Source: Platynereis dumerilii
Taxonomy: Eukaryota; Annelida; Polychaeta; Phyllodocida; Nereididae
NCBI GenBank assembly: GCA_026936325.1
Contig: JAPTHN010000011.1
Span: 30,978,501-31,042,500 of the forward strand
Length of the DNA: 64,000 nt
Direction of reading: 5' to 3'
Under the pieces are notes generated by a model, which was not told the origin of the DNA, did not search any database, and worked only from the letters and a program-made list of their open reading frames with translations. Shown here piece after piece: positions 35,901-48,220 of the stretch. Position 1 is the first letter of the stretch, and each line of letters starts with the position of its first letter. The position numbers were made by a program, and so were the translations under genes.

Positions 35901-38900
35901 TTTCAATGACCCTTCCTCCAAATTTCTCACCAGATATGATGCTGGTACAACACCTAAATCAAGAAAAATGTTCTCATTATGACTAGTTATAGTACCATTG
36001 TTTAAAGAAGATGCCAAATATGTGTCTCTTCAATGATCCATAAATCTGACCGTACCTATTTTTTTACATTGGTCCTCATAGATATATTTTCCTGAAGCGT
36101 CTACTGGCAGTTCGTCAGCTATAAATTAGAAAGAGTTATGAGTAATGGAAAGCACAAGCAGTGGATATATAATTGAATTACATTTCATATTTCCAATATC
36201 ATTTTGGCTGTGCATGTTGTGGCATGATGACTTCCCGATCTCTGAAGGTTATATCAATTGAACGGTCTGTCACTTGCTAATCGACGCCAATGAGGCCTTT
36301 GATATTTGGAACATGTATAAACAGGGCCTTCAAGACATACCATTCCAGAAACTTGACTTTACCCTAATAAAATTTTACTTACTTGGAGGGAAGTCTTCCT
36401 CTAGGTCTGTGTCATATTCATCAGAGTGGACCTCTGTGTTTGACCAGGGTAATTTTTTTCTTCGCCATTTCGGGGTATCATCAAAGATCTTCAAATTCAA
36501 ACCTTCAGATTTGTGAATAGTTTCTTCCTCTTCTTCTGTTTGAATTCCATCTCTTTCTGGAGCACTCTCTTCTTCATGTTCTTCCTCTGGAGCAGAATTA
36601 ACAGCTGTCAGAAAGACTGTTGATTTACCCCCGTCACCTCGAGAGACCCAAAGACGCACGTCTGCACTCTTTGAGGACCATGGTCTTTCGGGCTGTTCTG
36701 GTAAAGTCTCTGACATTGACATTTTTGTGAAAACTTGGTCCAACCTGAGCGACTATATAGGTATATATTCCTATTCGAGTGACAATAAATCACAGCGCCA
36801 AATTAACTGCCTTGGAAATTCCGTTCAATGCAGTGAATGACTAAATGTACTGAATGAAAGGCATATAAATATACCATAAATATTTACAATCCAGTTGTGC
36901 TAATAAGTAGTTACAATCTCATGATCTCATTTGCTGCTCATTGGAAAACCCAATCAGCCATGATATCCAAGGAATTGCTCTAAACATTAGCTTAGTCATG
37001 TTCTCAATGAAAACTTGGAAGAGCCAATGTTTGCTGTTCCTGCACTGTGACACTGTCCCATACACCTAGTATTGATTGTTCTAAAATCTCACAGTACAGG
37101 CCCAGCCAGATTTGATTTCTTATTGGGCTCATGGAACAAATAAATACATGTATGAAAGGTATTGACCTAAACCTGGGTTAACCCACCAATACAATACCCA
37201 AATATAATATTCTTGTCGCAAAAATAAATCAGAGAGAAGAGAATATATTCGGGCCATTCTCAAATTTCGGGACAACGGGTATAGGAAAATTGTCCTGTAA
37301 CGGAGGGGACAATGTGGTAACGGAGGGGAATTTTGATGTAAAAAACCAACTGTAGGAACAGCAACAAAAGGAAAAATGATAAAAGATTGATGTCACTATT
37401 ATTTTCAGAAGTACTTCATCTCGTATCGGTAGATTTTTTGGTCCAAATGTCGATTTCTTGCTCATGATCTGGTAACGGAGTGGACGGTAACGGAGGGGAA
37501 CAATTTTTTGCTTTTCGCTCATTACTGCTTTTTATTTTGGAGATTAGACAAAATAATTGCAGAATATTAAAACCTGCCACCCTCAGCAACATATACATGA
37601 AATCGCTCTGTAAAATTATCATTGGTAAGCTTGGAAATGAAGGAAACGGAGGGGACATTTTAGTGGGACCAAAAACATTTTTTATGAACATTATGTCATA
37701 ATTTATTGAATACATGTTTTATGAAGTCTGCAAGGCAGTGGTACTATGGCGCAAATGCGTCTGATGATATTCAGTGAAAATAGCTCATAAAAGACAATAA
37801 TGAACAGAGCTATGGCAAGTAACGGAGGGGACAAATAAATTGACATAAATTAGTGACACGACTATTGTATCAATTTAATCAATGAAATTATACACACAAA
37901 AAATTTAATATGAACTAAATATAAATTCAAGTCTATATTCCCATGAATCGTGCAAAGAAACTTTGAAAATAATGGTATATTAGGAGGAAAATGAACACTT
38001 GATTTTGTCATGTCAGGTCCAGTGACAGGGAAAAACCATTGATTTTGCACGGATTTCTGGACATAATGCATTATAAAAAGTCTAATGAATGACTTTTTGC
38101 TCCAAATGCAGTGGTTCTAAGTAGAAATATGAATAACAGATGCAGAGTGACGCTTCAGATATTTATCGCATTCATATTCATGTCAGGGAGCTAGAGTGAC
38201 GCAAATTGTCCCGAAATTTGAGAATGACCCATTCCTCAATAGCTAAGGTCCTCTTGGTTATACAATGCAGCCTACATGTAATAAAGACAATATTCAAACA
38301 TTTGGAAATCATAACAGCAATTTTGTGCCTAGTTAAAAGTAGTAGTTTTATACTGAACTTATTGATGAGTTATAATGGCCCCTGGTGCCATAATTAATAA
38401 TATGTATCTTTTTCAGACCTTGTCAATGAAGTTTGATTTGTAAGACCTTAGTCTAATTTAAGGCTACAATTAAAGGTATGTGTCGCCCATGGTTGAGCCA
38501 ACTTACCAGAATTCAGGATGACCTCAGTGAGTGACCAAGATGGATTTTCCACCACAGGTTTTTCCGCACCCCTGTCCTCCAGGACCTCCACTGGCCTGGC
38601 TTCCACTTCCTCTAGGCTGGGGCTGTCTGACCTAACTGACCTTTCCACAAGGATGACCTCATTGACCTCTTTGTAAGCATTTGTGGTTGGTGTGTCCTTG
38701 TCCAGTAGGTGGGTTGATGACCTCTGATGACCTTTTGACCTTGAAGTGTCTCCAGGGTGATCAGGGATGTATGTGGCGGTTCTTTTGTGTTGCAATTAAT
38801 ATTGGAAAGTTTAAATTATAATGATACTTATACTATAAGGGGGGGGGGGCAACAATTCAATATGCAGGGGAGGGTTGGATGTTTTTTCATATTTCTTTTC

Positions 38901-40729
38901 TTCCTAGTTTGGTGAAAAAAGAAATTCATTCAGGCGCTCTTGAAATAAATGATCATTTAAAATTTCTGATTTGGAAAACAATTTAGGGTGTCAAGTGCTT
39001 GAAAGAAATAACTTGATTCAGTAAAAAATATTTTAGGATGTTGCATGCTCAAAATTTAATTCCAGTCGAGAAAAACTCCCAAGGCCGACTCCCCTAAATA
39101 TCTAATAGCTTCTAATGGTCAATACTTGAAATTTAACCAAAAAAAAAATCAAGGCAGCATTACCATGAATTATGAAGTAACTTGTCACTTACCTGCCAAG
39201 CGTAGCATTGGAGGTCCTTGGTCGCAACAGCCCTCTGACATCCCTGGTTGACAAGTATTGACCTTCACCGCCCTTTGACCTTGAGGTCATGGGTCGTCTC
39301 CCAGACATTGACATATTACCGTTTTTCTGGAATTTAAAGAATATAGTCCAAAAGTTTTATTTTCTCCGAAAATGTAGTTTTCCTTAACTGAAATAATTTA
39401 ATTTCCCAGCCAAATGAAGGTACCTATAGTCTTGTATGTCCTCTGTGTTTCAGTAGTGTGTGCTAGCTGATGATATATATACTACTGATTAAGTGGATCA
39501 TTATGTTTGCCTTAGCCTTTAATTTGGAATTACCAATCATAGAAATACAGACAGATTGGCTAATGCTCTATGAGTCTCAGAGATGATCTCCCACTTAAGT
39601 ATTGTAATAACTTTATTAAGCTGAGGATTGAGTAGCCTGTGAAATAGCCTTTTGCAGGTTGATACAATGATATCAATGCATACATTTAATTGAAATTTTG
39701 CTTCAATGTAGCCAATTATAAATACCACTCTCAAAAAAAATTACTATTTTAACATGTAAGAAGTTAAAGAAATTGTCAGATACAAAGCCAAAAAAAAAGG
39801 AAATAGAATCACTCTTCTCCTTGTTTAATAGATAATGCCAACAGAAATGATAAGTCTATGTAATTAAATTGATCATACAATTGCCCTTACACGGTAGGTG
39901 GGTATTGTATAAATTCAAAAGGAGTTCATTGCTCTCAGTTCGCTCACCTGACATTTGCATGTTGTTGATTATTGATTTTTATCGATTAATCAAAATATTT
40001 GATTCGCACACGTATGGCAATGCTATACAAGGAGTTACACACCATTTGGATCCTATACATGTATAACATAGGCCTACTCTGGTAAATTTACATGGATCAG
40101 TGGGAAAAAAATCTGCGTAAATCAACCCAACATTGTATACAGAATTTACTAAAAACCAATTAAATGAGACATTCGATCAAATCAATGACCCTAATTTTGA
40201 GGGGAAAGAGAGCTAAAGAGCTAGGACAATAATTGAAGGGACACCAAATTTTACCTCAGTGTGCTGATTCCCTCTTTGAACGCCAAACATTTCCACCAAA
40301 TCTATTATGGGAATATTGGTCTGTGAAGAGCATTGATCAATTTGTGTAAAATTATATAAAATTCCATCGATATTTTTTACTCTTAAAATTATCGAGTGAC
40401 CAATGCGGATCAAATTTCGGTTTGGGTGGGGGATCTAGCATCGTGTTGTGGAATACATAGCCCTCGATGCATTGCTGATAGAAATTAACATGTAAAAATA
40501 TTGAAATTTCCATCCTCTTTGTTCCTCCTATCCCACTGGACCCAATGATTCAATGAACATACACTTTTTAATTAAATCTAATTAATTGGTCCTACTTGGT
40601 AACGGTACAATCCTTGGTTAATCCCCAATGTTTTTATTTCGTCCATGTCCATTTGCATACATTACATACCTCTTGATTTTTGACAGCCTCGCTAAAGCCA
40701 GAGGACAGTAATCTGTATGGATTAGCCAT
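26907..40729 (-). CDS. LRR protein with C-terminal EF-hands (LRRC74-like)
   Basis: Likely a cytosolic, calcium-responsive scaffold; function not established. Shared exons: 36056-36118, 35844-35953, 35641-35748, 35450-35543, 35220-35350, 35041-35127, 34723-34838, 34163-34241, 33975-34064, 33859-33867 (9-nt microexon), 33618-33719, 27440-27598, 27115-27176, 26907-27006. Upstream exons 40670-40729, 39193-39326 and 38507-38781 encode a disordered Ser/Arg- and Glu-rich N-terminus starting MANPYRLLSSGF; the last ends in phase 1, as does the alternative first exon (36383-36722), so both can join 36118. The middle holds ribonuclease-inhibitor-type LRRs (LDLSHNEFGDPGG, LDLSWNHVREKGA, LDLSWNGFSSNGA). 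A coiled linker precedes EF-hand loops DKDHSGDVSLEE and DADKSGTIEYSE, both with intact calcium ligands. Products are 592 or 549 aa. The acceptor at 38781 is weak. LRRC74A/B is the best family guess. Confidence 0.75.
28543..29191. mobile_element. TA-flanked MITE (Tc1/mariner-like)
   Basis: A 649-bp unit flanked by TA dinucleotides (28541-28542, 29192-29193). Its inverted ends of about 27 bp, starting GGGTAATGTT, differ at one position. A third copy of the internal motif TTTGAGTCGGACA lies at about 28748. No transposase frame is visible, so it is non-autonomous. It sits in the large LRR-gene intron. Confidence 0.75.
30218..31522. mobile_element. Palindromic DNA transposon, interrupted
   Basis: The ends GGGCGTTTTCGGAAAGG and, inverted, GGGTGTTTTCGAAAAG are imperfect inverted repeats extending about 90 bp (both arms contain CACGAGTAAC and GTTTGTTTCCGAACA), with ATAT on each side (30214-30217, 31523-31526). 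The left arm is split by the 980-bp element at 30239-31218. Without that insertion the element is about 320 bp, nearly all foldback. Family not assigned. Confidence 0.75.
30239..31218. mobile_element. 980-bp DNA transposon, copy 1
   Basis: Inverted ends GGGCCATTCTCAAATTTCGG and, inverted, GGGTCATTCTCAAATTTCGG, with a 4-bp target duplication TTAC (30235-30238, 31219-31222). Inside, the motif TAACGGAGGGGA and close variants recur six or seven times in one orientation. Open frames are at most about 100 codons and not transposase-like, so it is non-autonomous. It is nested in the arm of an older palindromic element. Confidence 0.85.
31789..31821. repeat. Perfect 15-bp hairpin
   Basis: TAGATCTCATAAAGC and its exact complement are separated by the three bases TCC. 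It lies in the large intron of the LRR gene. Confidence 0.6.
32160..33580 (+). mobile_element. LINE fragment split by a DNA transposon
   Basis: Plus-strand pieces before 32248 and after 33325 carry the post-catalytic segment of a LINE reverse transcriptase: LGLVLDKNVSWKGHI, then KKISKTIGILCRLKHTLP and LLNIYNALISSYLNYG. The right piece ends in AAAAATAAACGA and a hexamer tail of TCTGAG units (33551-33580), resembling the microsatellite tails of some LINEs. The copy is 5'-truncated and decayed. Confidence 0.65.
32249..33324. mobile_element. CACGTG-rich DNA transposon
   Basis: Exact inverted ends CCCAGCTGACAA enclose 1.08 kb. Both subterminal zones are arrays: ATCACGTGGTTAACTGGTGA-type units of about 30-36 bp on the right, and TTATCACGTG/CTTCACGTG units of about 120-bp periodicity on the left. 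Many CACGTG palindromes result. The tandem peptide frame at 33031-33264 is a by-product of the array. The element interrupts a LINE fragment. No clear target duplication (flanks TATT/TACT). Confidence 0.75.
33859..33867 (-). other. 9-nt microexon of the LRR/EF-hand gene
   Basis: GGATGTGCG (Gly-Cys-Ala) lies between an A/T-strong acceptor (nine T then CAG on the minus strand) and a GTAAGT donor. Neighbouring exons are both phase 0, so it can be included or skipped without changing frame. It joins the last LRR to the helical linker. Confidence 0.6.
36383..36722 (-). CDS. Alternative first coding exon of the LRR/EF-hand gene
   Basis: Starts at ATG 36722 (MSMSETLPEQPERPW) and encodes an acidic, disordered N-terminus with a Glu-rich stretch and DEYDTDLEEDFPPS before a GTAAGT donor in phase 1. 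It splices to 36118. The other two frames across this exon contain stops, so it cannot be read through from the upstream exon at 38507, which also ends in phase 1. It is therefore best explained as an alternative promoter or start. The shorter protein would be 549 aa. Confidence 0.7.
37251..38230. mobile_element. 980-bp DNA transposon, copy 2
   Basis: Same length, orientation and ends as the copy at 30239, and apparently identical over every stretch I compared, including three long open frames with the same translation. Target duplication is ATTC (37247-37250, 38231-38234), different from copy 1, so these are two independent insertions rather than a segmental duplication. It lies between the two alternative N-terminal regions of the LRR gene. 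Confidence 0.88.
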
Positions 40730-43700
40730 GATCCACCTCGATCCTTTGTGGCGGCAAAATATTTCTACGTCTCCAGAAGTATTCGCCAGAGGGCGCACGA
40801 GTCGCAAAGAGCACTGAAATTGATGACGTCACCCAGCAATGACAGAATTGCCTTGGCTGCAAAGCAAAAGGCTGGAAACGAGCAGGTTGTCTTAATTTCT
40901 GGACCATTTCCAAGCAGAACAGAAGCAGCAAGAGTGTAGGAAACATCTAAGAGGTCAGTTCTTGATGGATGTAAAGAAATGTCTGGTGGGGATGGCGTGA
41001 TGTGGGATGTCTGGTTGTGTGATGATGTAACTGAATGGTCAGGTGTTCAGTCTTCTTGTTGGTCGGATTCATTTTTGTTTACCCCAATTTTTGACAGCAT
41101 AACAAACCCGTATCGGAATGGCCAACCTCCATACCATTACGTAATAGCCCTATGGGATACATAGATTTGTTTATTGTGGTTTGTGGATTCAGTGAGCCAT
41201 CTAACTTTGACAGTCAGAGAATATTTTGATCTTGATCCAGCTCCAGTCATTCATTGATCTAATTTGGTAGGTGGTGTCAAGGCCACTATATTCAGTCATA
41301 TATATATATTCATTTGGAGTAACAAAGGAAAAATCTGCCAAATAAGGGTAAGTTATTGTTTACAGTTACTGTAGAAGGAACATGATGAAGTAAAGGGCCA
41401 CGGATGGAATTCTAGTCACGGGTGTTCACATTAAGATTTCGATTGCGTATCATAGTCCGTTTACACATTTGTGATATTTCATAGATCTAACTATGTTGGC
41501 CTACCATTGGGTAATTCAAATAACTTGATATATTTAGCTTCAATTCGTTTGGACTTGAACTTTGAGTTCATAAAACACGACCCAAACTATTCAAATTGCG
41601 CCAGTGCTAGTTTGCTATATCCACAGCTGTATATGGCCACTGCAATGTGAAGGGTTATTGATTTGTCTAAATAACAAATGTGAATACTTGACAATTAGTT
41701 ATTGTGTCTATTTGATGTATGGCTTGAATGAAGTTCTAATGATGGACAAATACTTCTATATAAATGCAGAATTTGTCAAGATGTTGTTTCTGAATTTGCA
41801 ATTCATTTGTTCCTATTTCTCTCTAATTTGGCTCCAACTCTCTCTTTTACATTAATAATTTGTTTCTGTTCTGAGAGTGAGAACAAATAAGATTGGACAA
41901 TTCTGAAGGATTGCTTACTGTCAGAGATCAATTAAATCTATTCTGCAGAGTGGAGTCCACTAGAGTGCATTCACTGCTTTGATTAATTGTAATATTATAC
42001 AGGTTGGTTATGTAATTGTACTGTAATTTGTACATTTATAGATAGCACTGATTGAATTCATGAGTGAACCCTACTTAAGTCACTCATGCTTGCTGCAGGG
42101 GTATGGGGTGATGGTTAGTATGGTCTGATCTTTCTGTTGCCTTAAGGGATGGGCCATGCACTTAAATGTCATGCTCCAGTTACTAAAGGTATTCCAGATA
42201 TCGTTTTCCCTCTTGAAGTCATTCATTCATTGGACCTCCCTTATTTCACATTCACCTCAGTTTTACCACTCATGGTGAATGAAAATTCATGGGCTGTTTG
42301 TTGAAATATTGGATTCTGTGAAGGTAATTACGAGGCAAATATGAAATGTGTGCAAATGTGGATTTTTTGCGGATTTGTAAATGTTGTGAAAGTTTAATAT
42401 CGCGCTTGATTAAGTAAAATGGCTTTCCCCTCCGAACTTTGGAAGTGGTTTTCACAGCCTGCATCAACAACTGCATGTTAATTGGGGCTGAGTGATGTCA
42501 TTTGCAAAATATTACGTTGGTCGGCTGGTGATTTTGTCTGGTTGCTTGACCCCAATGAATGGCATTGCATGTGTTGTGGCAAACCAGCTGTTAGCGTCAC
42601 TTTTCTCCTGTTCATGTCAGCATATTAAGAAGCTGTAGGTGTTATGTAACTGGCTTTATAGAAAGTGGCTTAAGATTGGTGCTGGGTCTCTCATTAAATC
42701 TATTGTCTGGTTAAATGGATATAAATTATATAGGTCTTTTCAAAGTAGATTATAAACCATATGGTGTGATATGGTTCATTTCCCAATAATTAAGTATTCA
42801 ATAATGACACATATTATATCATTGGTCTAGATAGCAGTCGACCAATCCTTCGAATAATAGGTGATAATGGGTGCTGTGGGCTTCTTCAGCATGGAGTTTG
42901 CCCCCAATTGTAATACATATGTAGTTCAATGTAAGGTGCACATCACTGGTGTTCATTCTGATATACAACAATAACAAGGATATCAGGTGATGTCTGAAGC
43001 TCAATGTTTGCAACCATTAGCTTTAAATAGCGGTCTTTCCCTTTCCTATCTGGTCAATGTCAAATGTCATCAATTTATCTGACTGACGTGTCATTTTGAC
43101 TTTATTGCCTTTTCGTTATCTATTTCATTTTATAGTGAACATACTGGCCTATTGGGTAGTTGGCAATTATTTTGCTGCGTATTAGATAATCAATGAACTA
43201 ATTTACTTCAAGTCCTCAACAGGTGATTGGTTGAATTAATTTAAATACTTGCCTTGGCCTTGAAAGTATCATTTACAATCTCTCTTTACACTGCTTTAGG
43301 TCATGCAAAAAGCTTCAATGTGAATTACAGGTTTTTGATAAATTTTCGATTTATTTCACTGTGTAACAATAAAATTCTTGTGGGACAGATGTTACGTGAA
43401 TGGGTTGTTTCTTTTGTTGGGAAAAAGACTTTTGCCTGGATGTTGTTGTGTATATTTTTGGACCAATAATTTGGTATTTATTGACACTTTATTTTTTCTA
43501 TATTAAATGTATGCCGTCGGCCTGTTGAGTTTGATGAAGTCAAATGTGCAAAATGTCGAAATGTGAATCATTCTTGAATTGTGACATTTTTTTGGGTATG
43601 CCTCAAGTGAATAAACTCACCCGATAAGTGTAACAAAGGTGATGCATATTTGACCTCTTTCTAGAAGTCTTTCATAATCTTTGATTGATTTATTTTATTA

Positions 43701-43791
43701 CGTGTATATGTGGCCTATCTTATCGCTGTATCAGTTAGGGTTGGTATCAGTGGTATGAGAGACTAAAGGTCAGCATGCGTTTCTTTTGCAG
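40730..43791. other. Intergenic region between divergent genes
   Basis: Separates the LRR/EF-hand start (minus) from the plus-strand gene whose 5'UTR exon begins at 43792. It should contain both promoters and possibly an upstream non-coding exon of the plus gene. I see no supported coding exon, RNA gene or clear transposon here. Confidence 0.5.
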
Positions 43792-43943
43792 ATAACGTTG
43801 ACGATGTCCTAGTACGGGAGATAGCCGTTGGATTAATCATTTGAAGCCGAGAGCTCCAACTGACAGGACTGGCCGCTGATAAGTTAGTTGGTAGTTACTA
43901 AGAGATATCTATAAGAACTGATCAAGATCAACAATCTCTTACG

Positions 43944-45534
43944 ATGGACGAGATGCGAGGAGGTGTGGTGCTCATGGACGCCGACAGAGTGATAGAGTCG
44001 GAGTCGGGCAGTTTAGCAGACGATGACATGATGAAGGGAAGTCCTTGCAGCAGCAACATGTTCACTGCCTCGGACGCGTACCACACGGACGGGGACGATG
44101 AAGCCGAAGTAGATGTCATGTTCGCATCCCCTCTGCGCTCCCGCAACAACCATGCGTACTCACGTCACTTGAAAAAGGTAAGCAGCATTGTTGATGACTT
44201 AACTGTGACTAGTCAGTCTGACTCAGTCGTAATTCTTTAAACGTCTAATTGTGATGTAAATTAATTGCTCATGTTGCTGCATACATAAACTGGTGTTGAG
44301 CATGGATTGTTAATTGTTTTGGTCATTCTGTATTCAGGCTATGCAGAGCTGACTCATTTAGGCCCCAAAAACAGAAGTGATGACACTCTTCTTTTAGGGA
44401 ATCATCATATACATATATATATGCCATGTTTTGATGTAAATTTGTAAAAATATGAATTGCGTTATCCCAGAATTGGTCAAACCGATACTGCTTGTATATA
44501 TGTTATTCACGTTTTGTGATAGAGCTCACAACATTGTTTCATGAGCATGAACAAAGCTGGGAAGAGTTTGCTTTGGCTAATTTTCAGCAGCGTGTTTGCT
44601 GGTTCAAGGTTTGTGATCTCACTCAAACTTTTGAGTTGGATGCGTTGTGCGCTTGATCAGGGATCATGTTCATGTTTCCCAGCACTCATGCCAATTCCAG
44701 CTGCATTGTTTTCCATGCTCATGAGTTCTGGAATTTCAAGGAAATGTTTGCAAGTGATTACTTTCCAGTTTCAAATGATCATTACGGTTTAAAAGTTTAT
44801 CATGTTTATAAACATTATGGAAATAATTAAAAATAAATTTAGTTTTGGTATGAACAGTGCTAAAAATAAATATGCCAACATTTATATAAAGAGTTACATG
44901 GTGTCCTGGTCATAGGGAATAAAGTAATCACACATTGTCATAAATCAATAAATGTTCATGTGGTTTGCTTTATTTTCCATGAATAGGTGTTGACAAGCCG
45001 TTCTAGCAATTTAATATCATAAATATTAAATATGCCTATGTCAGTGATGAAGTCAGTTTACTCTTGTAATGAGCTGGTAAACAACCATGTTCATGTGAGG
45101 CTCAGTAAACATAACAAATTGTTGTTGATATTGGGTCTTCTCACCTACTTCATAATGTCCGTTGTGAAACATTTTAAATAGGACATGCTCAGCAAATATT
45201 GGTTGACATGCATGCGCTGCCATGCAGCATGCAGATCCTGAAATAGGACCAAGATTTGATTTTTTGTACTATTAAAAAAACATTGTCCTGATTAGCTGTG
45301 AATCTGATCGTATGATCTTCCCCATTGTCCTATATACAGTGGAATTGCAAGATTACGTGATTTTGCGGAATCGTTATATATATACTTGAAGACGTAGTAC
45401 CACAAATAAATCAATTGCATTGTCAATGATTGTGTAATGTATAAGGGAAGTGAAGGTCAACTACTTGACTCTTTTATTTTCTGACAGAATGACATATCAG
45501 ATCAGACTTTACATCTGTTGAAGCTTCCGAGGAG
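43944..45534 (+). CDS. Unidentified acidic protein, first two exons
   Basis: An exon from 43792 (after a TTTCTTTTGCAG acceptor) carries 5'UTR, then an ATG at 43944 followed by 78 codons to a GTAAGC donor at 44178. The peptide is acidic and Met/Ser/Asp-rich (ESESGSLADDDMM), then more basic (SPLRSRNNHAYSRHLKK). A 47-nt second exon at 45488-45534 follows a good acceptor (TTTTCTGACAG) in the matching phase 0 and ends in phase 2 before GTGAAT, encoding NDISDQTLHLLKLPRR. Later exons are not found and may lie beyond a long intron. I do not recognise the family; the start looks like a regulatory N-terminus rather than a signal peptide. Confidence 0.55.
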
Positions 45535-46447
45535 GTGAATATTGGAATTTGCGGAGGTCATGGTCTCCTCATCGACCCAGATCACCATCGAAAGCAAATA
45601 ATATTCCAATATACATGATATATAACTTTATTTTGCGCTGTATATGTCAGCTTTAATCATATTTTGCATCATGAAATTTTATTTGTTTTCCCTGCCGTTA
45701 CATGTGTGATGTATGCAAGGATTAGCACGGTCAATATTGATAAAAATTAATTAGTTTGTTTTGCAAATTCTGATAATGATTTTATATGCCGCTAAATATC
45801 TCCCACTCATGTATCAACATGTGTGATATTTTATTTTGTAAACAGCAGAGTTGAATTGTTGGAAGTCATAAATTATGAGATGATAATAATTGCTATTGAC
45901 ATAATAAGATATTGTAATGTATAATTAAGTATTTAAGTTATATCGCCAATAATAATAGCCCAATATCGGTGATATGTATACGTTTGGAAATGATGAAAAA
46001 GTTCGAACATGAGTTACACAGAAATTCTGAGAACAGTTCTAATTTCTACCTAATATGCAAATTCTACAGGAACATCTGAAATTCTGGGAATTTGAATTAC
46101 GATTGATAATACGATTGATCGTTCCAACCTATCTTATCAGTAAGACGATTAACAATAAGTCGTTAATCATGCTTTGCCCAACAATTTGACTCATAATAAG
46201 ATAACAAACGTCACTACGGCACATAAAATATATGTATAGATGCATAGATATGACTTTGTCAGCTTGACTTGTCATTATAAAATACTTGCATAATAATGTG
46301 TGATATGGCGGTAAAATTTGAAATATAAATTTGGAACATAAAACCCAGTCTATGTCCTTCTAGAAGGTGAGAAAATGTTGCATGCAAGTTTTTGTGGATG
46401 GGCACCCAATACTTTGGCTGGGAAAGATGGAGGGGTCCATGAATTAA

Positions 46448-47291
46448 GGTGGCTCGCTACTCACGAAATTACGTCACCTGCACATATTTCCGCGCAGCCA
46501 GGCTGGCCCTATCTGTCGTAACGTCACCACAGCAGCTCAGCTGTGCTCAGACATTTTCAGCATCATTTTAAATTCTGAGAATTTTATGCGGAGGCTACTT
46601 CATTTGGCATTTGTGCCACTTCTCTTGGGGTTAGAGACTTCTCGTTTAAAGCATTAGATGCGCTATGAAAAATACTATAAACCAGCGGACTTTCAGCTTT
46701 CTACTTTAAGAAGAAAATTTCTACAAGCGATTTTCGGCAAGCATGTTTAATTTCGCAAAAATGACTTTGTTATATAAATAAATTTCTATATCATTTTCCA
46801 GGCCCGTTGGAAGCCTTGTCACTATCATAATATTGTTCCTCACTTAATTTGGAAACAGATGACAAAGAAATAGAAAATTCTATCTAGTCTTTTTTTTTTA
46901 GCGCAATGATTTTTAAAAAGATAAAAATTTTCAAAATCAAAACTTTTGTTCCGAACCCCTAGAAAAGTTCTTTAAAATAAATATATCTCTCTGGAATTAC
47001 AATCAGCTTTTCCATATAACTGTCCTCTTTAATTCCATGCTTCATTTGATAACATAGGATGAATGGCCACTGAAAGGCAGGGAAAACTTCACAGTAAAAA
47101 AATTAAGAAAAAAATTGAGTTTTTCAGGTTTGCACGGACTGACTTTCTTTTACATAATCTCAAATATTTTGAAAGAAAGGCTGGTAGCGACCACTTTCGT
47201 TTATATATCCTTGCTATAAACTATATTTTGGATCATTTTAAACTATTTTAAAGAAATCCTATCTTGGAAAGTTCACGAGTATCGAGCCACC
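46448..47291. mobile_element. TTAA-flanked DNA transposon
   Basis: An 844-bp unit with inverted ends GGTGGCTCGCTACTC and GGTGGCTCGATACTC and TTAA at both borders (46444-46447, 47292-47295), the target preference of piggyBac and Kolobok elements. No transposase frame, so non-autonomous. Confidence 0.75.
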
Positions 47292-48220
47292 TTAATAGTA
47301 GGAAGGATAGAAATAATGCTGATTACTAATCTGTAAAGTTTCTAATTAAAAAATAACAGATATGACACAAGTTTCTGATAAATATTAGAAACAGGTAGAA
47401 GTTCACCTACAGAGGACAAGTTATCAGATTATTGCTAGGAAGTAATTAGGGTGATTTGAAAAACTTATTACCAGCTAATTACGCAAAAATACATAGGAAG
47501 TTAAATATTAATATTCATAATGTTATTAAGGTGAGTGTTGTTTTGCTTTTGGAGCCTTCATGAATTGCATGAAGCAAATGTAAACATGGCTGGTGATTTG
47601 AGGTTGCTTGATCGATGATGGCTGGCAGATCCTTGATGGGCCATTGTGCAATGTATGCTTTGTATATGCATCAGTTGGGTCTGTGCCAATTTCCCTTATT
47701 TTTAGGGCAGATGTCAAAGCAATTTGACCCCCAAAAAACTGCGCACAATAATGCCTCAATTCCCCTCCCAAACTGGTGTGTTTGTATACACTATACGATG
47801 TTCAGTATAAAACAGTATACACTGCTATACCATACAGTGAATAGCATGACAACTGCAGGCCTCCACCATTGGACCATCAGTGAGACCTTTAGCTGTGCTC
47901 AGTGACCAGTCTGGAATCAGACCAGCATGCCACCTAGCGAGAAATTAGCAGCAGGGCAGAGCTCTGCTGGTCTGGCCACAAATGATCGGGTAATTTCGTT
48001 TTGCTTCGTGAGTTGCAGAGAAGTTACTCATAAAAGTAAATAAATATTCTTCTCTGCATTAAACTATTAAGTTACAGTGAAAAATATGATATTTGAGGTG
48101 AAGATGTCACGATTTCATGGTGAAATAATAAAAAAGTGAAAATAATTCAAAGAGTAAGGATATTGCTCCAGATTACTACGGCACTACTTTTCCTGCTACT
48201 TCCTGTCTTTTCAAAACAGC

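Noticed and set aside
36608-36793. Read-through from the upstream LRR N-terminal exons into the 36722 exon
   Set aside because: Phase-1 entry leads to stops in both possible frames, so alternative first exons fit better.
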